NCBI GenBank assembly: GCA_905236515.1
Contig: CAJOQP010000152.1
Coordinates: 1 to 45,256, forward strand
DNA: 45,256 nt
Direction: 5' to 3'
Origin: an uncultured Oscillospiraceae bacterium
GTDB lineage: Bacteria; Bacillota; Clostridia; Oscillospirales; Oscillospiraceae
Every line of letters begins with the position of its first letter. Positions within the stretch are counted from its first letter, which is position 1. The position numbers and the translations under genes were made by a program. The notes under the pieces were generated by a model that was not told the origin of the DNA, did no database searches, and worked only from the letters and a program-made list of their open reading frames with translations. Shown here in pieces: positions 11,678 to 23,525 of the stretch.

Positions 11678-12349
11678 TTAAATGATTTCTCGGACAATAC
11701 GATAGATGTCCTCATGGATCTCCTGGATCGTCCTTTCCCGTCCATCGGTATCTCTGCACGGGATTCTGGTCCATCCGAAATGCTCACAGGCGATCTGCGC
11801 GGTCTCAAGACAGCGTTTTAAGTAATCGATATCCTTCTCATGAATATCGGCATTGGTATTTGTCTGCGCCTCACGTTTTCTCATGCGGGACAGAGACATT
11901 TCGATGTCCACGTCCAGATAAAGCACGAGATCCGGTCTCGGCAGCTTCATTTTATCAAATTCAAGGTCATAGAGCCAGTCGAAATACTCGGACAGCTCAT
12001 TTTTGTCCATCTTAGCACCCTGATGAACTGCGTTGGAAGTGGTATACCGGTCAGCCATAATCAGAGCACCCTGTTCATACAGTTCTCCCCAATCGCTCTT
12101 ATAGGAGGCAAATCGGTCAACCGAAAAAAATGTAGAAGCAGTATACGCATTTACATCATCCGGTCTTGAGCCGAACTCTCCGTTCAGATACATACGGATC
12201 AGAGCGGAGCTGTCCTGATCATATCGGGGAAAAACGATACTGTGGTAATCCACGCCGTTCTTCGCAAGCCTTTCACAGAGCAGTTTATAATTGGTGCTCT
12301 TACCGCTGCCATCAATACCTTCCAGTACAATCAGCTTTCCTCTATTCAT
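11678..12349 (-). CDS. tmk: Thymidylate kinase
   Basis: KLIVLEGIDGSGKSTNYKLL P-loop, SVDRFASYKSDW, ADRYTTSNAVHQGAK. Confidence 0.93.
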   Translation of the reverse strand: MNRGKLIVLEGIDGSGKSTNYKLLCERLAKNGVDYHSIVFPRYDQDSSALIRMYLNGEFGSRPDDVNAYTASTFFSVDRFASYKSDWGELYEQGALIMADRYTTSNAVHQGAKMDKNELSEYFDWLYDLEFDKMKLPRPDLVLYLDVDIEMSLSRMRKREAQTNTNADIHEKDIDYLKRCLETAQIACEHFGWTRIPCRDTDGRERTIQEIHEDIYRIVREII

Positions 12350-13082
12350 CCTTTGATCCTTTCAGGCGCCGGCCGGCAGACTTGAACAAAACCTTTGGAA
12401 GTTTTGCCATTCTGCGGAAACGAGACGGTTCCTTGTACAGACGATAGAGCCATTCGAGACCTGCTTTCTGGAATGCATCCGGAGCACGTTCCACCTCGCC
12501 GGAGAACACATCCAGACAGCCGCCGAGGCCTGCCATGATCCCAACATCCAGTCGGGATGTATTCTCATGCATAAAGATCTCCTGTTTCGGAAATCCGAGA
12601 CAGACAAACAGAAAATCCGGTTTTACCGCGTTGATCTCCTCAATTACGGGATCTTCCTCTTTGAAATACCCGTCATGAGTACCGACAACACGAAGACCGG
12701 GAAACATTTCCTTCATGTTTTCTCCGGCTTTTTCCGCGACACCGGGCTTGGCACCAAGGAGAAAAACACTGCCGTTTCTCTTTGCCAGCTCTTCAAGCAT
12801 ACGAGTGGCAAAATCGATTCCGGTCACTCTGCCTTCCAGAGGTGTGCCAAGAATCTTGGCACTGTAGATCACCCCGATCCCGTCCGGAAGGACAAGGCTG
12901 GCTGCACCGAGCGCATACTGAAGATCTTTATTATGTTCCGCTTCCAGAACTATCTCCGGATTTGGTGTGACAACATAGGACGCATTGTGCTGTTCCACCA
13001 GGGCAAGTCCCTGCTGTACGGCCTTTTCCAGTGAAGTGCTGTCAAACTTCACACCAAGAACGTCTATTCTCTGAGTACTCAA
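12342..13082 (-). CDS. WecG/TagA/CpsF family glycosyltransferase
   Basis: VVTPNPEIVLEAEHNKDLQYALGAASLVLPDGIGVIYSAKILG...GRVTGIDF...FVCLGFPKQEIFM. Confidence 0.94.
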   Translation of the reverse strand: MSTQRIDVLGVKFDSTSLEKAVQQGLALVEQHNASYVVTPNPEIVLEAEHNKDLQYALGAASLVLPDGIGVIYSAKILGTPLEGRVTGIDFATRMLEELAKRNGSVFLLGAKPGVAEKAGENMKEMFPGLRVVGTHDGYFKEEDPVIEEINAVKPDFLFVCLGFPKQEIFMHENTSRLDVGIMAGLGGCLDVFSGEVERAPDAFQKAGLEWLYRLYKEPSRFRRMAKLPKVLFKSAGRRLKGSKDE

Positions 13083-13795
13083 ATCTGCCCAAAGACCTCC
13101 CCGATTTTTTCATGAATCACCAGATTGGCATACTGGTCATACGGTGTTTCCGAAAGATTCACCAGCACCAGTTTATTTCCGTTATAATAGTTGATCAAAC
13201 CCGCAGCCGGGTACACATTCAGCGAAGTTCCTCCGATGATCAGTATATCCGCATCCCGGATATACTGTATGGCACTGGTCATGATCCCGTCATTCAACGG
13301 TTCCTCATACAGGACGATATCCGGCCGGATCACACCGCCGCAGGAACACTTGGGCACATCCGTTCCGTAGTTCATCATGTCTGCGGGATACTTTCTTCCA
13401 CAGCGGGAACAGTAAGCACGAAGAATGCTGCCATGAAGTTCGAGCACGTTCTTGCTGCCGGCGGCCTGATGAAGTCCGTCGATATTCTGTGTAATCACAG
13501 CGCGAAGTTTTCCCTCTTCCTCCAATTCAGCCAAACGAATGTGAGCCCGGTTCGGCTGGACCCCTTCGATTACAAGCTTTTCCCGATGAAACCGGTAATA
13601 CTCATCCGGATAACGGTTAAAGAAGGAATGACTGAGGATCGTCTCAGGCGGATAGTCCCACTTCTGGTTATAAAGGCCGTCTACACTGCGAAAGTCCGGA
13701 ATCCCGCTTTCTGTGGATACACCGGCACCGCCAAAGAAAACGATATTATCACTTTCCTGGACCCATTCTTTCAATTTCTGGATATTTTCATTCAT
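13079..13795 (-). CDS. cobB: Sir2-family NAD-dependent protein deacylase
   Basis: IVFFGGAGVSTESGIPDFRSVDGLY...ITQNIDGLHQAAGSKNVLELHGS, four-Cys zinc site, GTSLNVYPAAGL. Start chosen at the second ATG for SD spacing. Confidence 0.94.
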   Translation of the reverse strand: MNENIQKLKEWVQESDNIVFFGGAGVSTESGIPDFRSVDGLYNQKWDYPPETILSHSFFNRYPDEYYRFHREKLVIEGVQPNRAHIRLAELEEEGKLRAVITQNIDGLHQAAGSKNVLELHGSILRAYCSRCGRKYPADMMNYGTDVPKCSCGGVIRPDIVLYEEPLNDGIMTSAIQYIRDADILIIGGTSLNVYPAAGLINYYNGNKLVLVNLSETPYDQYANLVIHEKIGEVFGQI

Positions 13796-13821
13796 GATCA
13801 TCCCTCCAAAAACTGCTAAAT

Positions 13822-13850
13822 ATTATACTTCAATCCGCATATTATGACAA
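13822..13850 (-). promoter_or_regulatory. Sigma-A-type promoter for the Sir2-wecG-tmk-mltG cluster
   Basis: Minus strand TTGTCA - 17 bp - TATAAT. Confidence 0.75.
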
Positions 13851-13879
13851 GCACTGACCTCGAAAGGATGTAATTCCGA

Positions 13880-14698
13880 TCACAACAGATACTGTTCGAT
13901 TGCCACCGCGACTCCATCCTCATCATTGGATGGAACGACCTCATCCGCAATATCCAGTACAGCCTTTTGAGAATTGGCAACCGCAAGCCCCAGTCCGGAT
14001 GACCGTATCATTTCCATATCATTCTGTGCATCACCAATAGCGATGCACTCCGACATGGAGACCCCAAGATGACTGCACAGAAGTTTTAACCCTCTTGCTT
14101 TGCTAACACCATTGGCATTGATCTCAAGAGAATAATCCGTAATAGATGTGAAACTGACCGGAAGATTCTGGATCTCTCCATACACCATATCCTTTTCCAT
14201 GGAGTTGGTAAAAAGAAGAAGGATCTTCTCAACCGGCTGCGGGTTTTCCATGAAAACAGGAAATGGATTATCTACCGGATCCAGATATTTCCGATAAGAC
14301 TCTGCATATTTCCCCACATGAAACTCGGAAGCACGATCGGCGATCCAGGAAGGACAAAGGACATTTTTCCCGATGAATATGAGAGGGAGCATATCATACC
14401 CGGCAGAAGCCGCCAGGATCCATTTAATGGTCTCCTCATCGATATCATGGCGGAACAGAGTTTTCCCTTCCATAAGATCCATGCCGGTAGCACCGGTTCC
14501 GATCAGTGCGTAACGCATTCCATTCACCTGATCGATATAGGGTTTTGTCAGTCGATAGCTCCTGCCGGTAGTAAATACTACGTGTTTTCCGGCAGAAAGC
14601 GCTTTTTCCATTGCCTCTATAGTTTGCTCTGTGAGTCGGAGATCACTGGTCAGTGCTGTTTCATCCATATCACAGGCGATCAATTTATATTCCTGCAT
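13880..14698 (-). CDS. Cof-type HAD-IIB family hydrolase
   Basis: KLIACDMDETALTSDLRLTEQTIEAMEKALSAGKHVVFTTGR...VSKARGLKLLCSHLGVSMSECIAIGDAQNDMEMI. Confidence 0.93.
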   Translation of the reverse strand: MQEYKLIACDMDETALTSDLRLTEQTIEAMEKALSAGKHVVFTTGRSYRLTKPYIDQVNGMRYALIGTGATGMDLMEGKTLFRHDIDEETIKWILAASAGYDMLPLIFIGKNVLCPSWIADRASEFHVGKYAESYRKYLDPVDNPFPVFMENPQPVEKILLLFTNSMEKDMVYGEIQNLPVSFTSITDYSLEINANGVSKARGLKLLCSHLGVSMSECIAIGDAQNDMEMIRSSGLGLAVANSQKAVLDIADEVVPSNDEDGVAVAIEQYLL

Positions 14699-14706
14699 TT
14701 TTCCTC

Positions 14707-14740
14707 CAAAAAAAGGGCTGCAATTGCAGCCCTTAAAATA
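14707..14740 (-). terminator. Rho-independent terminator after guaB
   Basis: Minus strand aagggctgcaattgcagcccttttttt. Confidence 0.85.
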
Positions 14741-14745
14741 CCATA

Positions 14746-16248
<1,503 letters not shown>

Positions 16249-16278
16249 TTATATGTTTGGTCAGATATAATTAGAAAT

Positions 16279-16306
16279 ATTTTAACAGAATAAGGGATGA
16301 AGTCAA
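16279..16306 (-). promoter_or_regulatory. guaB promoter
   Basis: Minus strand TTGACT - 16 bp - TAAAAT. Confidence 0.65.
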
Positions 16307-16465
16307 CTAAGGAAAACAACTAAAAATTGATGTTTGAATTCAAATAATCATAGGCTAATTGTACGTCAGCAGCAGAGAATCCGAATTATTCCATATCATT
16401 CCAATAAATTGAAGGCGTAAGTAAGGAAAAATCAGAGCAACTGCGGCATTATTATTTTCATACAC

Positions 16466-16494
16466 TTGAATAAAACTGAGAAAAATGACATAAT
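16466..16494 (+). promoter_or_regulatory. Promoter for the ProX-like gene
   Basis: TTGAAT - 17 bp - CATAAT. Confidence 0.6.
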
Positions 16495-16536
16495 TCTAAG
16501 CATTATGAATACATGAAAGACAAGGTGTACCAAACT

Positions 16537-17094
16537 ATGGAATTTGAGCTATACGACCATCGTCCTGATCCGACCTCGGTATCTGATGTGGAAAACCGCT
16601 GCTATGATTGTCTGGAGCAGCTTAATGTCCCCTTTCTAAGGATCGACCATGAGCCGGCAGACACCATTGAGATCTGCCATCCCATTGAAAGGAATCTGGG
16701 CGCTAAGATCTGCAAAAATCTCTTTCTTGCCAATCGACAGCAAACTGTTTTTTACCTGCTGCTGATTCCCGGAGACAAACCTTTCAAAACGAAGTATCTT
16801 TCCAAACAGATCAACTCTTCCCGCCTGTCATTCGGTTCCGCAGAGAAAATGATGGAGCTGTTGAACATCGCGCCTGGATCGGTAAGTGTTTTCGGACTGA
16901 TGAACGACAAAGAAAAAGCCGTAAATCTTCTGATCGATGAAGATCTGAAGAACGATGAGTATATCGGTTTTCATCCGTGTAAAAACACCTCTACCCTGAA
17001 GATCCGCTACGATGATTTATTGGAGCGTTTTCTTCCCGGTATTAACAGGACATTTCAATACGTTGAACTTCCCTGGACTTTTGATGAAGAATAA
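16537..17094 (+). CDS. YbaK/ProX-type aminoacyl-tRNA deacylase (prolyl-tRNA editing domain-like)
   Basis: VPFLRIDHEPADTIEICHPIERNLGAKICKNLFLANRQQTVFYLLLIPGDKPFKTKYLSKQINSSRLSFGSAEKMMELL. Start moved to ATG 16537, preceded by AAGGTG; ATG 16513 has no SD and sits near the predicted TSS. Confidence 0.88.
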   Translation: MEFELYDHRPDPTSVSDVENRCYDCLEQLNVPFLRIDHEPADTIEICHPIERNLGAKICKNLFLANRQQTVFYLLLIPGDKPFKTKYLSKQINSSRLSFGSAEKMMELLNIAPGSVSVFGLMNDKEKAVNLLIDEDLKNDEYIGFHPCKNTSTLKIRYDDLLERFLPGINRTFQYVELPWTFDEE

Positions 17095-17127
17095 AAAATG
17101 CACTCGATCGAATCGAGTGCATTTTTT
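17093..17127. terminator. Bidirectional terminator between convergent ProX-like gene and rpsU
   Basis: aaaaaatgcactcgatcgaatcgagtgcatttttt, near-perfect palindrome with A/T tracts. Confidence 0.9.
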
Positions 17128-17132
17128 ATTGA

Positions 17133-17318
17133 TTAGTAATAACGTTTGTTTTTGTTCTTACGGGCTGCTTCAGATTTCTTGCGTCTTTTAACGCTCGGGC
17201 TCTGATAATACTCACGTTTACGCAAGTCAGCCATAACACCGTCCTTTGCACAGCTGCGTTTAAATCTCTTCAGTGCGCTATCCAAAGACTCATTCTCTTT
17301 GACGTAAATCTCAGACAT
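17133..17318 (-). CDS. rpsU: 30S ribosomal protein S21
   Basis: [54 protein letters not shown]. Confidence 0.97.
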   Translation of the reverse strand: MSEIYVKENESLDSALKRFKRSCAKDGVMADLRKREYYQSPSVKRRKKSEAARKNKNKRYY

Positions 17319-17388
17319 CTATATCCCTCCCTCCAAATGCGCTTTCACGCTTAAAGGGCCAAAAACTAATTGGCTTTTTAGCATTAAT

Positions 17389-17417
17389 AGTATAATGGCT
17401 CAGTAGCACAAAGTCAA
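17389..17417 (-). promoter_or_regulatory. rpsU promoter
   Basis: Minus strand TTGACT - 17 bp - TATACT. Confidence 0.7.
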
Positions 17418-17422
17418 TAAAT

Positions 17423-19846
17423 TTATTGAGGCTTCACGATAACATTCATCAGACGGTTCTTGATATAAATCCGTTTGATGATGTTCATTCCGTCTGTCGC
17501 CTTCTGAATCTTCTCATCTGCCATAACAGCTTCGTAGACGGAATCTTCATCCGCATCCATGGGAATGGTAAGCTTGCTCTTTACCTTGCCATTGATCTGT
17601 ACGGCGATCTCGACACTGGAATCCACGGTCTTTTCTTCGTCATATTCCGGCCAAGACTGCTGGCACGCCATCTTCTCGTCAAACTGCTGGATCTCCCAGA
17701 GTTCCTCCACGATATGCGGAGCAAAGGGGCTGAGCAGTTCAAGAAGAGCTTTGAGATCACCGCGGCTGGGTTTGTTCTGATTGAACTGATTGACCAGCGT
17801 CATCAACTGCGCGATGGCGGTGTTGAATTTCATCTTATCGATATCCTCGCTGACCTTCTTGATGGTCTTGTGGATCTCTTTCTCATTTACCGCAGAATAG
17901 CTGAGATCACCATCCAGCTTTTCACAACCCAGTTTCCACACACGATCCAGGAACTTTTTGCATCCCTTCACTGCGGTGGGATTCCAGGGAGCCGCCTTTT
18001 CGAAATCACCGATAAACATGATGTAGAGTCGAAGTGTGTCTGCGCCGAATTCATTGACAACATCATTGGGATTGACGACATTTCCGCGGGACTTGGACAT
18101 CTTTTCCCCGCCTTCGCCCAGGATCATGCCGTGACTTGTTCTCTTGGCATAGGGCTCTTTGGTAGGAACAACACCAATATCATAAAGGAACTTATGCCAG
18201 AAACGGGAGTACAGAAGATGAAGCGTCGTGTGCTCCATACCACCGTTATACCAGTCGATCTGATTCCAGTATTCCACAGCCTCTTTTCCGACAAGAGCTT
18301 CATCGTTGTCCGGATCCATGTAACGCAGGAAATACCAGCTGGAACCTGCCCAGTTGGGCATGGTATCGGTCTCACGCTGTGCAGGAGCTCCGCACTGCGG
18401 GCAGGTGGTATTAACCCAGTCCGTCATCTTGGCGATGGGAGACTCACCGTTATCGGTGGGTTCATAGTCTTCCACATCCGGGAGAAGAAGCGGAAGCTCA
18501 TTTTCCGGAACCGGAACCCAGCCGCATTTGTCACAATGGACCATGGGGATGGGCTCACCCCAATATCTCTGTCTGGAAAATACCCAGTCACGAAGCTTGT
18601 AGTTTACCTGTTTGGTGCCAACGTCATGTTCCTCCAGCCATTTGATCATGGCAGGGATCGCATCTTTGGCTGTCATACCATTCAGGAAATCGGAATTAAT
18701 CATGATACCGGAATCATCTTTCACGGTAAATGCTTCCTCTTCCACATTGCCGCCTTCTACGACTTCAATGATCTCAAGATCAAATTTCTTAGCAAACTCC
18801 CAGTCGCGTGTATCATGAGCAGGAACAGCCATGATAGCACCGGTACCGTATGTCGCAAGAACGTAATCGGAAATAAAGATGGGGATCTTCTTTCCGTTAA
18901 CCGGATTGATTGCTTCCACACCGGCAAGTTTTACACCGGTCTTCTCTTTTGCAAGCTCCGTACGTTCAAAATCAGATTTCTTTCCGGCTTCCACCTGATA
19001 CTGGCGAACTTCATCCATATTGGAGATGATGTCTGCCCATTTTTCAAGATAAGCATGTTCCGGACTCATAACCATATAGGTCGCGCCAAACAGTGTGTCG
19101 GGGCGCGTGGTAAATACCATCAGATCATCGCCTGCCGTAGTCGCAAATTTCACATTTGCACCGGTAGAACGTCCGATCCAGTTTTTCTGCTGGATCTTAA
19201 CGCGCTCAATAAAATCGAGATCATCCAGATCATCGATCAGACGATCGGCATATTCCGTGATCTTCAGCATCCACTGGCTCTTCTCCTTGCGGATGACCGG
19301 TGCGCCGCAGCGTTCGCAGACGCCGTCCACCACTTCTTCGTTGGCCAGGACGACTTTGCAGGAAGTACACCAGTTGACCGGCATACTTGCCTTGTATGCA
19401 AGACCGTGCTTATACATCTGAAGGAAGATCCACTGGGTCCACTTATAGTAATTCGGATCTGTCGTATCCACTGCGCGGTCCCAGTCAAAGCTATAGCCCA
19501 GCATCTGAAGCTGGCTTGTAAACGTAGCGATATTCTGTTTGGTTACCTCACGGGGATGAATATGGGTCTTAATGGCGTAGTTTTCGGTGGGAAGGCCGAA
19601 TGCATCAAATCCGATGGGGAAAAGTACATTATAGCCCTGCATTCTCTTCTTTCTGGCGATGATGTCCATGGCCGTATAGGGTCTGGGATGACCAACATGC
19701 AGTCCCTGTCCGGAAGGATAAGGGAACTCGACCAGAGCATAGAATTTTTCTCTGGTGGTATCACCGGTCACCGCCGCATAGGTCTTCTCATCCAGCCAGC
19801 GTTTCTGCCATTTCTTTTCAATTCGGTTAAACTCATAATCCGCCAT
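17423..19846 (-). CDS. leuS: Leucine--tRNA ligase
   Basis: [25 protein letters not shown]...[22 protein letters not shown]...[14 protein letters not shown] ggagg before ATG 19846. Confidence 0.97.
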   Translation of the reverse strand: MADYEFNRIEKKWQKRWLDEKTYAAVTGDTTREKFYALVEFPYPSGQGLHVGHPRPYTAMDIIARKKRMQGYNVLFPIGFDAFGLPTENYAIKTHIHPREVTKQNIATFTSQLQMLGYSFDWDRAVDTTDPNYYKWTQWIFLQMYKHGLAYKASMPVNWCTSCKVVLANEEVVDGVCERCGAPVIRKEKSQWMLKITEYADRLIDDLDDLDFIERVKIQQKNWIGRSTGANVKFATTAGDDLMVFTTRPDTLFGATYMVMSPEHAYLEKWADIISNMDEVRQYQVEAGKKSDFERTELAKEKTGVKLAGVEAINPVNGKKIPIFISDYVLATYGTGAIMAVPAHDTRDWEFAKKFDLEIIEVVEGGNVEEEAFTVKDDSGIMINSDFLNGMTAKDAIPAMIKWLEEHDVGTKQVNYKLRDWVFSRQRYWGEPIPMVHCDKCGWVPVPENELPLLLPDVEDYEPTDNGESPIAKMTDWVNTTCPQCGAPAQRETDTMPNWAGSSWYFLRYMDPDNDEALVGKEAVEYWNQIDWYNGGMEHTTLHLLYSRFWHKFLYDIGVVPTKEPYAKRTSHGMILGEGGEKMSKSRGNVVNPNDVVNEFGADTLRLYIMFIGDFEKAAPWNPTAVKGCKKFLDRVWKLGCEKLDGDLSYSAVNEKEIHKTIKKVSEDIDKMKFNTAIAQLMTLVNQFNQNKPSRGDLKALLELLSPFAPHIVEELWEIQQFDEKMACQQSWPEYDEEKTVDSSVEIAVQINGKVKSKLTIPMDADEDSVYEAVMADEKIQKATDGMNIIKRIYIKNRLMNVIVKPQ

Positions 19847-19875
19847 ATTGTATTCCTCCAAACCAATCTTATATC

Positions 19876-20244
19876 TCAAGCATGATCTTCCGTTAAAAAC
19901 TGACCCAGATCAATCTCTTCCGAATCGCTCCACAGACGTTCCAGATCATAGAATTCTCTTGCTTCTTCCGTGAAAATATGGACGATAACTGCTGCAAAAT
20001 CAAGCAGAACCCAGGTACCGGAACGATGTCCTTCTCTCCGAAGAGGAGGCTCACCTGCCTGAGACAGAATCTCATCCACGGTCTCTGTCAATGCTTTGAT
20101 ATGCGTAGAAGAAGTACCATTGCAGATTACAAAATAATCCGCCAGCACCGTCTGTTTATCTGTTTTCAACACCTTTATATTTCGGGCTTTCTTATCATCC
20201 AAAGCCTTTACTGCCAATTGAGCCAGTTCAAAAGGTTCCATCAT
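19876..20244 (-). CDS. rsfS: Ribosome silencing factor
   Basis: [41 protein letters not shown]...[30 protein letters not shown]. Confidence 0.95.
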   Translation of the reverse strand: MMEPFELAQLAVKALDDKKARNIKVLKTDKQTVLADYFVICNGTSSTHIKALTETVDEILSQAGEPPLRREGHRSGTWVLLDFAAVIVHIFTEEAREFYDLERLWSDSEEIDLGQFLTEDHA

Positions 20245-20258
20245 AATAACATGCTCCT

Positions 20259-21464
20259 TTATTCATTCAGAGAATCCAGAACGAGATCCTCGGTTTTTTC
20301 ATCTCTATTATTTGCGGATGGAATAATATCATTCTCACCCGGGCTAGCATCTTCCTCATCTTTGACGGTCAGATCCGACTCCGCATCCTCGGAAGGCACG
20401 ACCTCAATCCCGCGGCTCTCAGCGCTGATGATATCCAGATCGGAAAGCGCGATATTTGTCTTATAGGGATTCAGCTTGTCGTTGACCATTTTGAGCCATT
20501 CTTCTTCATTGATGAATACATAGCTCAGTTCATCCACCATAGACGGAGTATTCGGCATCATCTGAAAATGAACGGATTCCGAATCCATAAGAAGGAACTG
20601 CTGAAGATAGAAATAAAGATTGTTCTTCGTCAGATTCGTTTCCACGTATTTGTCATAGATATTCAGAAGCTCATCAATATTTTTGATGTTGCCCGCAGAC
20701 AGAAGTTTGTCCGATAACGCAGACAGCAGATCCTGCTGGACCTTGATCCGGTCGAGATCTCCCTGCTGATACGTATTGCGGAAACGCATGACCTTGACGA
20801 AATCCTCACCGTCCAGATGCTGCATTCCTTTGTCGATATCAATATGCAGATCCTGCCCGGGATCGTCATAGTGCATATTTACAGGAACATCAAAATCTAC
20901 TCCGCCGACGGTATCCACGATCTTGGCAGCAGCAACGATATCTATAAACGCATAACTGTCAATGGGAAAACCGACCAGTTTCTCAATTCCCCGGCGAAGA
21001 TTCTTGACACCGTTTTCTCCCTTTGTCACTGCATAGGGGTAAATACTGTTGATCTTCTTGATCTTGGTACGGACATTTACATAGGTATCACGAGGGATAT
21101 TCACGATCTCTACGGAATGATTGATCGTATCCATCCTGCCGACCATGATGGTATCCGTATTGTAAGCCACTTTATCCATCCCGATGATCATAAAGGTATA
21201 CACACCGTCTTTACGTTTGGAATTGGATGCCAGAGGCTTGGATGATGTTTTCGGACTGTCTGCTTCCACCGTTTGCGTCTCAACAATCTCAGGAGGACGA
21301 AACAGCGCATTCTGCGCAACGATCGCGCCTAAAATAAGAAACAGCAGAATCAGCAGAACAACAGGAAATTTGCTTTTTTTCTTTTTGACCGGAATCTCAT
21401 CCGTCATCTCCATGTAGAGATCCTGCTGATCATCATACATAGTTTGCCGTGTTTTTTTACGCAT
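20259..21464 (-). CDS. LytR-CpsA-Psr (LCP) family protein
   Basis: TM segment then FMIIGMDKVAYNTDTIMVGRMDTINHSVEIVNIPRDTYVNV...INSIYPYA...VVAAAKIVDTVGGVDFDVP-type LCP motifs. ATG at 21464 overlaps the upstream TAA by 1 nt. Confidence 0.92.
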   Translation of the reverse strand: MRKKTRQTMYDDQQDLYMEMTDEIPVKKKKSKFPVVLLILLFLILGAIVAQNALFRPPEIVETQTVEADSPKTSSKPLASNSKRKDGVYTFMIIGMDKVAYNTDTIMVGRMDTINHSVEIVNIPRDTYVNVRTKIKKINSIYPYAVTKGENGVKNLRRGIEKLVGFPIDSYAFIDIVAAAKIVDTVGGVDFDVPVNMHYDDPGQDLHIDIDKGMQHLDGEDFVKVMRFRNTYQQGDLDRIKVQQDLLSALSDKLLSAGNIKNIDELLNIYDKYVETNLTKNNLYFYLQQFLLMDSESVHFQMMPNTPSMVDELSYVFINEEEWLKMVNDKLNPYKTNIALSDLDIISAESRGIEVVPSEDAESDLTVKDEEDASPGENDIIPSANNRDEKTEDLVLDSLNE

Positions 21465-22633
21465 TAACTGTGACCCTTCCGACGATACCATTCATACGCT
21501 TCTAGTGTTGCAGCATGCAGAACATCCCCACGTTCACGTACTACATTGATGCTCATCTTCAGAGCAATACACATTGCTTTATCTATATCGTCATAACATG
21601 CTGCCCTCAAATCCTCCACGCCGGGATAAGTGCGGTTCGGTTCGATGCAGTCTGCCAGATATATTACCTTTTCCAACATGGTCATCTCCGGTCGTCCCGT
21701 AGTATGCCACCGTATCGCATCGCAGACTTCCTGGGAGACGCCAAATTCTCTTCTTGCATATTCCGATCCGGTTATCGCATGCAAAAGCTTGGGGTTTTCC
21801 CGTTCAGAATCGCTGATAATGATACCATACTTGTCGGCCAATAGCAATTGACCGTCAGTATCCAGTTTCTTTGTCACATCATGAAGCAGGCCTGCTTCTT
21901 CCGCAGTTTGAGGGTCCACTCCCCATCGGTCCGCCAGGCGGGAGGCTTCCTCCCTGACTCCGTAGACATGACGAAGTCTTTTAGGTTTATGGAGCGGAAC
22001 GATCTTCTTTTCCAGCCACGACAGATTGATCTGAGCCGAATACAGCCGCGCACGAATGATATCCGTGTATACGGAATCATTCAGCAGATCATTCCCCTTC
22101 CGTTCCTTCAGGAGAGCACGAATCTGGGAAGAAGACATTGGCATCGGCGGCACATCGATAAAATGAATGACCGCGTTATACTGGTCTTTCAGTGCCTGTG
22201 CCTTCCCGAGAATCTGATCATCGTCATTGTCAAATCTGGAAAGAACAATCAGTTCCAGTTCCTTTAACAAGTACTCGAAGTGATACCATTCCTCAAAGGA
22301 AAGCAGCATATCCGTCCCCATAACGAACATCAGAGTATCCGTCGGATACCGATCCCGCAGTGCCTTGACGGTATCAGCCGTATAGCTTCGTCCTTCCCTC
22401 TGGATCTCCATATCCGAGACCTGAACACCGGGCAATTCGCTGAAGTTATCAATGCACATTCGAAGTCGAGTGGAGGAATCCGGACTGCCTTCCTCCAGTT
22501 CCTTATGGGGAGGCACATTATCCGGAATAATCAGAAACAGATCCGGCCGAATATGTTCCGATACCATCTCCACGACGCTTCTATGGCCCAGATGCGGCGG
22601 ATTAAAACTGCCGCCAAACACTGCGATCTTCAT
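21464..22633 (-). CDS. nadD: Fusion of nicotinate-nucleotide adenylyltransferase (NadD) and HD-domain YqeK-type phosphohydrolase
   Basis: MKIAVFGGSFNPPHLGH...PMSSSQIR (NadD), then LRHVYGVREEASRLADRWGVDPQTAEEAGLLHDVTKKLD...RWHTTGRPEMTMLEKVIYLADCIEPNR (YqeK HD), one continuous frame. Confidence 0.94.
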   Translation of the reverse strand: MKIAVFGGSFNPPHLGHRSVVEMVSEHIRPDLFLIIPDNVPPHKELEEGSPDSSTRLRMCIDNFSELPGVQVSDMEIQREGRSYTADTVKALRDRYPTDTLMFVMGTDMLLSFEEWYHFEYLLKELELIVLSRFDNDDDQILGKAQALKDQYNAVIHFIDVPPMPMSSSQIRALLKERKGNDLLNDSVYTDIIRARLYSAQINLSWLEKKIVPLHKPKRLRHVYGVREEASRLADRWGVDPQTAEEAGLLHDVTKKLDTDGQLLLADKYGIIISDSERENPKLLHAITGSEYARREFGVSQEVCDAIRWHTTGRPEMTMLEKVIYLADCIEPNRTYPGVEDLRAACYDDIDKAMCIALKMSINVVRERGDVLHAATLEAYEWYRRKGHS

Positions 22634-22938
22634 ATTTTTCTTTCTTTCTTAAGATCGATCTTCGGGTTCTGAGGATTTCTCCGAAAGAGAACAAATACAT
22701 TTCCGATCACCTGTACAGCTTCTGCAGAACAGAGTTCACACAGTGTCTCGGATGCTTCACGAGCGGAAAGCAGCGAAGTCTCCAGCACTCTGCCCTTCAC
22801 AAGTTCTCTTGCTTTTAAAGCATTGTTCATTTCGGAAACGGTGTTTTCCGTTATACCGCCTTTTCCAACGGTAACTATCACGTTTTCTTTGGACGCCAGT
22901 CCTCTGAGCATAGCTCGCTGTTTACTGGTCAGCGCCAT
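22630..22938 (-). CDS. YhbY family RNA-binding protein
   Basis: MALTSKQRAMLRGLASKENVIVTVGKGGITENTVSEMNNALKARELVKGRV. Confidence 0.93.
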   Translation of the reverse strand: MALTSKQRAMLRGLASKENVIVTVGKGGITENTVSEMNNALKARELVKGRVLETSLLSAREASETLCELCSAEAVQVIGNVFVLFRRNPQNPKIDLKKERKI

Positions 22939-23521
22939 TAAAGTATTCCTCCAGTTTCGTTTTAAATACAGACAGTGCACGGGCACGATGAGAGATCTGC
23001 TGTTTCACGGCTCCAAGTTCCGCCATGGATTGTTCATATCCTAAAGGCTGAAATACGGGATCATAGCCGAACCCGTCATTCCCTCTCGGAGTTTCGAGGA
23101 TATTCCCCTCACATGTGCCGTCAGCATTGATCTCGGTCCCGTCTTCCAGGATGCAGCAGATCGAACAGACAAATCGTGCGGAACGATCCCGGATCCCTTC
23201 CATCTTTTTCAGAAGATACCGGTATCGATCTTCATCGCTGTCATCGTGATTGCCGGTATATCGGGCAGAAAAGACACCGGGTTCCCCATTGAGTGCATCG
23301 ACCATCAGACCGGAATCATCAGCGATCACAGCACATCCCAAAGCCTTGGATGCTGCAGTGGCCTTTAGCCGCGCATTCTCCATAAATGTTGTACCGGTCT
23401 CGTCGACATCATCGGTAAAACCAGCTTCCCGCTGACTGATGATCTCCACACCGAGATCTGCCAGAAGATCACTCATCTCAGCGATCTTCCCCTTGTTATT
23501 GGACGCAATTACTAGTCTCAT
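22922..23521 (-). CDS. rdgB: XTP/dITP diphosphatase (RdgB/HAM1)
   Basis: MRLVIASNNKGKIAEMSDLL...ADDSGLMVDALNGEPGVFSARYTG...GNDGFGYDPVFQP...SHRARAL. Confidence 0.95.
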   Translation of the reverse strand: MRLVIASNNKGKIAEMSDLLADLGVEIISQREAGFTDDVDETGTTFMENARLKATAASKALGCAVIADDSGLMVDALNGEPGVFSARYTGNHDDSDEDRYRYLLKKMEGIRDRSARFVCSICCILEDGTEINADGTCEGNILETPRGNDGFGYDPVFQPLGYEQSMAELGAVKQQISHRARALSVFKTKLEEYFNGADQ

Positions 23522-23525
23522 ATCA

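Noticed and set aside
13079-13795. Sir2 protein as an antiphage defence component
   Set aside because: Canonical stand-alone deacylase with zinc site in an operon with wecG/tagA, tmk and mltG; no defence partner genes.
17426-19885. 819-aa plus-strand ORF opposite leuS
   Set aside because: Exact antisense shadow of leuS with no recognisable domain; long antisense frames follow from the codon usage of the real gene.
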